DNA of 22,310 nt from the NCBI GenBank assembly GCA_964429385.1, contig CAYSBR010000054.1, positions 1 to 22,310 of the forward strand. Reading direction: 5' to 3'. The translations under genes and the position numbers were made by a program. The stretch's first letter is position 1. Each line of letters begins with the position of its first letter. This document shows, in pieces, positions 17,728-22,310 of the stretch. The DNA comes from UBA2377 sp964429385 (lineage in GTDB: Bacteria; Verrucomicrobiota; Verrucomicrobiia; Opitutales; Opitutaceae). The notes beneath the pieces were generated by a model. The model was given only the letters and a program-made list of their open reading frames with translations. It searched no databases and was not told where the DNA came from.

Positions 17728-19227
17728 ATGTCCAATGATGCCGCCTACACCGAATTGACCGGACGCCTGCGCCACCAACATCTGCTTGATACGATTGGGC
17801 AGGTGCTGGGCTGGGATGAGCAGGTCAACCTGCCGCCGGACAGCGCCGATTTGAGAGCCGGGCAACAGGCGGCCTTGGCGCAGGTCCTGCACGAGACCGG
17901 CACTGATCCGCGGGTGGGGGAGTTGCTCACGCTTTTGGAGCCGAATCTGGAGGCGGAATCGGAGGACCGGCGGGCGGTGGTCCGGCTGGCCCGGAAGGAC
18001 TATGATCGCGCCGTCCGGCTACCGGAGGAGTTTGTGAAGGAAAAGGCCGTGCAATCCAGCCGGGGTTACCACGCCTGGGCCAAGGCGCGGGCGGAGAATG
18101 ATTTTGCCGGCTATGCGCCGGTGCTGGCCAGGAACCTGGAACTGGCGAAGCGTGAGGCGGCGTACCTCGGCTGGTCCGGGCGGGAATACGATTACATGAT
18201 CGACCTGCACGATCCGGGCATGACGGCGGAGGCCATTGCGGCGCTTTTCGCGGAGTTGAAGGCCGGGCTGGTGCCCTTGGTCCGCGAGATCACGGCTTCG
18301 CCGGTTCGGCCGCGCGCGGATCTGCTGCGCGGGTTTCCCGTGGAAGCGCAGCGCTCCTTTCTCAAGGAGGTCACGGAAAAACTGGGCTTCGACTACCGGC
18401 GCGGGCGGATCGATGTTTCCTTGCATCCGTTTTGTTCCGGCAGCGGGGCGGATGTCCGCATGACCACGCGGTTCAATCCCGACGAACCGCTCGATTCGCT
18501 GTTCAGCTCCATCCATGAGACGGGGCACGGGCTTTATGAACAGGGGCTGCCGGAAGCGCATCACGGCACCGCTCTCGGCACCAATGCGGGGATGGGCGTG
18601 CACGAGTCGCAAAGCCGGCTCTGGGAAAACCAGGTCGGCCGCAGCCGGGGGTTCTGGCGCCACTTTGAGCCGCGTTTCCGCGAGCTGTTTCCGGCCCAGA
18701 CGGCGGGAGTGACGGCGGACGAGCTGTATCTCGCGATCAATGCCGTGGCGCCGACGCTTATCCGGGTGGATGCCGACGAGGTCACTTACAACCTGCACAT
18801 CATCCTCCGTTTCGAGATCGAGCAACGGCTCTTTGCCGGGACGCTGGAGGTGCGCGATCTGCCGGCGGCATGGAACGCCGCCGCGCGGGAATTGCTGGGC
18901 CTGACGCCCGACAGCGATCGCACCGGCGTGTTGCAGGACGTGCATTGGAGCGGAGGGGCTTTCGGTTATTTTCCGAGTTACTGCCTCGGCAACATGATGG
19001 CGGCGCAGCTGTGGTATCGCGCGCTGGCCTTGCGTCCGGAGCTGGCCGCGGATTTCGCCCGGGGCGATTTCTCCTGGCTGCTGGGTTGGCTGCGCCGGGA
19101 GGTGCATGCGGCGGGCCGGAAATACACCATGCCCGAACTCGTGCAGCGCGTGACCGGTGAACCGCTTTCTCCGCGGTCCCTGTTGTGTTACTTGCGGGAG
19201 CGTTACGGCGCCCTTTATCTCAAGTGA
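17728..19227 (+). CDS. M32-family metallocarboxypeptidase (carboxypeptidase Taq type)
   Basis: Removes C-terminal residues from peptides using a zinc or cobalt ion, cytoplasmic. The 499-residue length is typical for the family. Conserved elements are HPFCSGSGADVRMTTRF, the active site HETGH at residues 263-267 followed by GLYEQGLP, GVHESQSRLWEN with the third metal ligand Glu, IRVDADEVTYNLH, and GAFGYFPSYCLGNMMAAQ. The start ATG at 17728 gives the usual N-terminus (YTELTGRLRHQHLLDTIGQVLGWDEQ contains the family's helix). No signal peptide. It is followed after seven bases by the TatD-family gene, which suggests one transcript. Confidence 0.95.
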   Translation: MSNDAAYTELTGRLRHQHLLDTIGQVLGWDEQVNLPPDSADLRAGQQAALAQVLHETGTDPRVGELLTLLEPNLEAESEDRRAVVRLARKDYDRAVRLPEEFVKEKAVQSSRGYHAWAKARAENDFAGYAPVLARNLELAKREAAYLGWSGREYDYMIDLHDPGMTAEAIAALFAELKAGLVPLVREITASPVRPRADLLRGFPVEAQRSFLKEVTEKLGFDYRRGRIDVSLHPFCSGSGADVRMTTRFNPDEPLDSLFSSIHETGHGLYEQGLPEAHHGTALGTNAGMGVHESQSRLWENQVGRSRGFWRHFEPRFRELFPAQTAGVTADELYLAINAVAPTLIRVDADEVTYNLHIILRFEIEQRLFAGTLEVRDLPAAWNAAARELLGLTPDSDRTGVLQDVHWSGGAFGYFPSYCLGNMMAAQLWYRALALRPELAADFARGDFSWLLGWLRREVHAAGRKYTMPELVQRVTGEPLSPRSLLCYLRERYGALYLK

Positions 19228-19234
19228 GCGGACG

Positions 19235-20041
19235 ATGGAGTTGATTGATACCCATACCCACTTGGAGAGCTTTCTGCGGCGGGGCGAATTGCCGGCGGTG
19301 CTGCAGCGTGCGCAGGCGGCCGGGGTGGGGGCGATGATCGCGGTCGGCACGGATACGGACGACTGGAGTTTGTATCGCGACCTCGCCGGCGCGCAGCCGG
19401 GGCGCGTGTATTACACGGCCGGGCTGCATCCGTGCTCGGTCGAGACGGATTGGGAACATGTGCTCGCGCAACTGGAGATTTTTTTTGCGGCAGACCGGGC
19501 TCTTCCTGTGGCGCTCGGCGAGTGTGGCCTGGACCGGTTTCATCTGCCGAAGGATGACGTAAGGAAGGCCGAAGAAGTGTTTGCCTGGCAGTGCGCGGCG
19601 TTTGCCGTGCAGCTGTCGCTCGCAAAACGGCTGGGCTGTCCGGTTGTGGTGCATTCCCGGGGGGCGTTCCGCGAGTGCGTGGAGATGATTGATGCGAGCG
19701 GAGTGGACTGGTCGCGGGTGGTGTTTCACTGTTTCACCGAAGGTGAGGCCGAGATGGAGGAACTGGTGCGCCGGGGTGGTTATGGTTCCTTTACCGGTAT
19801 CGCCACTTACCGGAGCGCGGGCACCGTGCGGGCGGCGGCGAAGGCACAGGGGTTGGACCGGTTGATGCTGGAAACCGATGCGCCCTATCTCACGCCTGAG
19901 CCGCATCGTGGAAAGCCCAACGAGCCGGCGTTTGTGCGTCACACCGCCGAATATCTGGCGCGAGAAGTGTTCGGCGTGAGTTGCGAGCACCTGGCGGAAG
20001 TCACCACACGGAACGCGCGGTGTTTTTACGGGATTCAGTGA
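19235..20041 (+). CDS. TatD-family metal-dependent hydrolase
   Basis: A 268-residue TIM-barrel hydrolase with all family metal ligands: HTH (His7, His9), GECGLD (Glu96), VVVHSRGA (His140), VFHCF (His165) and ETDAPYL (Asp215). Members act as 3'-5' DNases or on D-aminoacyl-tRNA-like substrates; the exact role cannot be told from sequence. The ATG at 19235 (MELIDTHTHLES) is chosen because the family begins right before HTH; an in-frame ATG at 19157 would overlap the carboxypeptidase gene by 70 bases. The FHCF motif is followed by TEG where TG is common. The gene ends just before a palindrome/terminator. Confidence 0.93.
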   Translation: MELIDTHTHLESFLRRGELPAVLQRAQAAGVGAMIAVGTDTDDWSLYRDLAGAQPGRVYYTAGLHPCSVETDWEHVLAQLEIFFAADRALPVALGECGLDRFHLPKDDVRKAEEVFAWQCAAFAVQLSLAKRLGCPVVVHSRGAFRECVEMIDASGVDWSRVVFHCFTEGEAEMEELVRRGGYGSFTGIATYRSAGTVRAAAKAQGLDRLMLETDAPYLTPEPHRGKPNEPAFVRHTAEYLAREVFGVSCEHLAEVTTRNARCFYGIQ

Positions 20042-20042
20042 C

Positions 20043-20125
20043 CGTGAAATACACGAAGCACACGGAAGGCGGGAAAAAGAAAGGCCGGTCCATGACCGGC
20101 CGGTTTCATTTTCGCGTATTTCGTG
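20043..20125. terminator. Nested palindrome acting as probable bidirectional terminator
   Basis: The inner stem ggccggtc (20083-20090) pairs perfectly with gaccggcc (20094-20101) around cat. Plus-strand sequence after it is ggtttcatttt; minus-strand sequence after it reads ttctttttccc. This suits the convergent tatD-family (+) and ptsH (-) genes. Outer arms 20043-20057 and 20111-20125 (core gaaatac) also pair with one mismatch if G-U pairs are allowed, making an 83-base imperfect palindrome. Confidence 0.65.
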
Positions 20126-20131
20126 ATGACC

Positions 20132-20428
20132 TCACGCTTCGTCGAACTTCTTGGTGAAGAGCGCCTCCAGCTCGGCGAGCATCAGCTCGGCGTCGGCGCC
20201 GGTGGCGAGGAACTTCACTTTTGAGCCCCGGCCGGCGGCCAGCATCATGAGGCCCATGATGCTTTTGCCGTTCACCTGTTCGCCGTCCTTTTCCACAAAA
20301 ACCTCGGCTTTGAATTTGTTGGTGATGCGCACGATCATGGCGGCAGGACGGGCGTGAATGCCCATCTTGTTCTGCACCAACAACTCTTTTACGAGTGGGG
20401 CGCCGGCCGCGGAGTCGCTTTTATCCAT
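20132..20428 (-). CDS. ptsH: HPr-family phosphocarrier protein
   Basis: A 98-residue HPr. GIHARPAA carries the phosphoacceptor His25 (His15 in E. coli), and GKSIMGLM carries the regulatory serine Ser56 (Ser46). Both are offset by exactly ten residues because of an N-terminal extension MDKSDSAAGA. The ATG at 20428 is preceded by acaggtat, a modest ribosome binding site. No enzyme I, EII or HPr kinase gene is adjacent, so it may serve sugar uptake or a regulatory PTS encoded elsewhere. It is divergent from kdsB with 84 bases between starts. Confidence 0.95.
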   Translation of the reverse strand: MDKSDSAAGAPLVKELLVQNKMGIHARPAAMIVRITNKFKAEVFVEKDGEQVNGKSIMGLMMLAAGRGSKVKFLATGADAELMLAELEALFTKKFDEA

Positions 20429-20512
20429 ATACCTGTGGAGTTAGGCCCGGAAATCTTGGGATGAGTGCCCGGCTTGCAACTTAAAATCCTGACCTCACGA
20501 TGACGGCCTAAA

Positions 20513-21259
20513 ATGGGTCAGATCGCCATCATTGTTCCCTGTCGGCTCGAATCCACCCGCTTCCCGCGCAAGTTGCTGCACCCGATCAAGGGGCGGCCTT
20601 TGCTGCTTTGGGTGGCGGAGCGCATCCGGCGCGAGGTCCCGGAACTGCCGCTCCACTTCGCGGTGGATCATGCGCTGCTGCGCGAGTGCGTGGAGGCGGC
20701 GGGGTTCCGCGCTCTCATGACGGATCCGGCGCACCAGAGCGGGACCGACCGTCTTGCGGAAGCCAATCGGACGGTGGGGGCCGAGCACATCATCAACGTG
20801 CAGGCCGATGAGCCGCTGGTCAGTGCGGCGCAGATCCGCGCGCTGGCGGACCTGATCGTCGGGGGCGCGCCTATGGCGACTCTGGCGACGCCCTTCACCA
20901 CGGCGGCGGATTTTCTCAACCCCAACCAGGTGAAGGTCGTGCTCGCCCCGACGGCGCGTCGGGCGCTGTTTTTCTCGCGTTCGCCGCTGCCCTACGCCCG
21001 GGACCGGCAGGGGGGGGTGGACGATGCCTGGGTGCGGGCCAATCCCTGCTACCGCCATCTCGGGCTCTACGCCTACCGGGCGGACCTGCTGGAAAAGTTC
21101 GCCACGCTGCCGCCCGGCCGGCTGGAGCAGATCGAAAAACTCGAGCAGCTGCGTGTGTTGGAGAGCGGCTACGAAATCGCCTGCGCCCTCACCAACGATC
21201 CGACGATCGGCGTGGACACGCTGGAGGACGCGGTGAAGTTTGAGGCGCTGCTGAGTTAA
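20513..21259 (+). CDS. kdsB: 3-deoxy-manno-octulosonate cytidylyltransferase
   Basis: Activates KDO with CTP to give CMP-KDO for lipopolysaccharide inner core synthesis, cytoplasmic. The 248-residue protein has the nucleotide-binding start IIVPCRLESTRFPRK (residues 6-20), SGTDR (76-80), NVQADEP (95-101, with the metal-binding Asp99), LFFSRSPLPY and HLGLYAYR. The usual form of the central motif is NVQGDEP; Gly is Ala98 here. Length is normal. The ATG at 20513 is the natural start; no clear Shine-Dalgarno is visible. Its stop codon overlaps that of the convergent next gene (TTAA, 21256-21259). Confidence 0.95.
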   Translation: MGQIAIIVPCRLESTRFPRKLLHPIKGRPLLLWVAERIRREVPELPLHFAVDHALLRECVEAAGFRALMTDPAHQSGTDRLAEANRTVGAEHIINVQADEPLVSAAQIRALADLIVGGAPMATLATPFTTAADFLNPNQVKVVLAPTARRALFFSRSPLPYARDRQGGVDDAWVRANPCYRHLGLYAYRADLLEKFATLPPGRLEQIEKLEQLRVLESGYEIACALTNDPTIGVDTLEDAVKFEALLS

Positions 21260-21846
21260 GGCGCCCGGCGGTTCACGCCGGTCACCCACAGGACCTCACA
21301 GGCGCGGGCGCCGGTGTCTTCGCGGGTGAGGGACGAACGCCAGCGGTAACCATCGGGCCCGTTCACCTCCACGAGGTAGCCTTCCAGCGTGACGAGTTCA
21401 TGGCGTTTCACCGCCAGCAGGCTGGCTCGCACTTCCTCATCGGCGGGCAGGCAGTGCGTGTTGGCCGAGTGAGTGGCGATCTGGCCGGGGTCGAGTGGGG
21501 GCTCGTTGGACCAACGGTATTCATACCAGCGGCCCGACTGGCTGATTTTCAGGTCGTTGATGACCGGGGCAACCGACATGGGGCCCCAGCCGAGGGCGAG
21601 ATCCACCGGGGCCAGTTCCGCCTCGCGGTCATGGCGGTAGCGCTCGCGCCCGAGCACGATTGCTGTCACGGCATAGCGCGCGAGGGGGGTGACGGTGTAG
21701 TCGCCGTGCGCGAAAGGGGGAGGGAGATGGGTTGCCGATTGCACCGGGTCCTTCGCGGCGGGAATCCCGCGCCATTTGGCGGCCGGTTCCGGATAGAAAT
21801 ACCACGCGAGCAGCGCCAGCAGGGCGAGTGTGAGGAACTTCTTCAC
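21256..21846 (-). CDS. Membrane-anchored or exported protein of unknown function
   Basis: A 196-residue protein starting with GTG at 21846, with ggag about nine bases upstream as a good ribosome binding site. The N-terminus (MKKFLTLALLALLAWYFYP) is a signal anchor or signal peptide. The rest is soluble and has motifs SGRWYEYRW, ATHSANTHCLPA, GYLVEVNG and WRSSLTREDTGARACEV. I recall the HSANTH and SSLTRxDTG pattern from conserved hypothetical proteins in several phyla but no function. It shares its TTAA stop with convergent kdsB. carA lies 142 bases upstream on the same strand, so a common transcript is possible. Confidence 0.8.
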   Translation of the reverse strand: MKKFLTLALLALLAWYFYPEPAAKWRGIPAAKDPVQSATHLPPPFAHGDYTVTPLARYAVTAIVLGRERYRHDREAELAPVDLALGWGPMSVAPVINDLKISQSGRWYEYRWSNEPPLDPGQIATHSANTHCLPADEEVRASLLAVKRHELVTLEGYLVEVNGPDGYRWRSSLTREDTGARACEVLWVTGVNRRAP

Positions 21847-21988
21847 CGGCGGAGGCTCCCGGCAAACCCTGCGGGATGCAAGTCCGGCTGGGCGCTGTGG
21901 CCGATGTATGCGTGCGGCCTGCTACGCGACCTTGGTCGGCCAGGCCGATCATGCGGACCTGGCACGAATGGCGGGCAAAGAATGAGCC

Positions 21989-22310
21989 TCAGATCTTCCC
22001 TGCCTTGCGCTGCTCGATGAGCTTGTAGAAATCCACGAAGAGCGGGTCGGCGTCGTTGGGGCCGGGGGCTGCTGCGGGGTGGTATGGCACGGAGAAGACG
22101 GGCAGTTCCTTGTGGCGCAGGCCTTCGACGGTGTTGTCGTTGAGATTGATCTCGGTGACGAGGGCGCCGCCTTTTTCGAGGCTCTTCGGATCGGTCGCGA
22201 AACCGTGGTTCTGCGCGGTGATGGAGACGCGGCCGGTCTCAAGGTTCTTCACCGGCTGGTTGCCGCCGCGGTGGCCGAACTTGAGCTTGAAGGTGGTGCC
22301 GCCGAGAGCG
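21989..22310 (-). CDS. carA: Carbamoyl-phosphate synthase small subunit, C-terminal part (5' end outside window)
   Basis: The last 106 residues of CarA are visible. GGTTFKLKFGHRGGNQPV and SITAQNHGFATD match the class I glutamine amidotransferase domain of the small subunit, which supplies ammonia to CarB for pyrimidine and arginine synthesis. The active-site histidine is in PYHPAAAPGPND. In E. coli the same place reads HPEASPGPHD, where His353 and Glu355 form the triad with Cys269. Here the Glu position is Ala (codon GCA). The nucleophile Cys lies outside the window. The stop TGA is at 21989-21991. Confidence 0.92.
   Translation of the reverse strand, partial: ALGGTTFKLKFGHRGGNQPVKNLETGRVSITAQNHGFATDPKSLEKGGALVTEINLNDNTVEGLRHKELPVFSVPYHPAAAPGPNDADPLFVDFYKLIEQRKAGKI

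Noticed and set aside
18019..19350. Minus-strand frame of 443 codons opposite the M32 carboxypeptidase gene
   Set aside because: It is a high-GC shadow frame; the plus strand has the complete HETGH peptidase.
21934..21950. Hairpin ggtcggc / gccgatc downstream of carA as terminator
   Set aside because: The stem is fair (seven pairs with one G-U), but no U tract follows on the minus strand, so termination is not supported.

Overview
The window is a GC-rich piece of a Gram-negative bacterial draft genome. KdsB (CMP-KDO synthesis) implies lipopolysaccharide. The mix of a giant calcium-binding-type repeat protein, DUF4097 proteins, a stand-alone HPr and an M32 carboxypeptidase fits Verrucomicrobiota (Opitutales-like). 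That placement is inference from gene style; no taxonomic marker is present. A run of 100 N shows the sequence is a scaffold.

Left part (1-9345): the 3' end of one giant gene, whose 5' end lies outside the window. It encodes a repeat protein of the hemolysin-type (RTX-like) calcium-binding class. Three copies of a ~116-residue module and mixed beta-rich segments come first. Then come 26 consecutive copies of a very regular 57-residue supermodule (four nine-residue coils plus a ~21-residue spacer). Looser coils and a non-repetitive C-terminus with an acidic, Pro/Glu-rich tail follow. The N run falls inside the supermodule array. The reading frame changes across it, but joining the flanks through their shared 9 bases restores the frame and gives a unit of exactly 57 residues, so the gap is probably artificial.

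Middle part (9500-13160): tRNA-Arg(CCT); aroC (chorismate synthase), coupled by a TGATG overlap to a degenerate CobW-like NTPase protein; a convergent eda (KDPG/KHG aldolase); tRNA-Leu(CAG); and a stand-alone ABC ATPase on the minus strand.

Right part (13298-22310): a three-gene unit joined by two ATGA overlaps (exported endonuclease/exonuclease/phosphatase-family protein, ArsC/Spx-like thioredoxin-fold protein, small membrane protein). Next are two tandem paralogous DUF4097 beta-solenoid proteins with an 18-residue repeat, an M32 carboxypeptidase followed closely by a TatD-family hydrolase, a large palindrome/bidirectional terminator, and ptsH (HPr) on the minus strand. Then kdsB, a membrane-anchored protein of unknown function convergent with kdsB and sharing TTAA stop codons, and the C-terminal part of carA, which runs off the right edge.

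Most genes are chromosomal housekeeping functions (aromatic amino acids, sugar acid metabolism, LPS, pyrimidine/arginine precursors, proteolysis). I saw no insertion sequence, phage, toxin-antitoxin, CRISPR or defence genes. No stretch longer than about 160 bases lacks a gene. The most unusual items are the strictly periodic giant protein, the paired DUF4097 solenoids, the pseudo-GTPase after aroC, and a CarA that lacks the glutamate of its catalytic triad.
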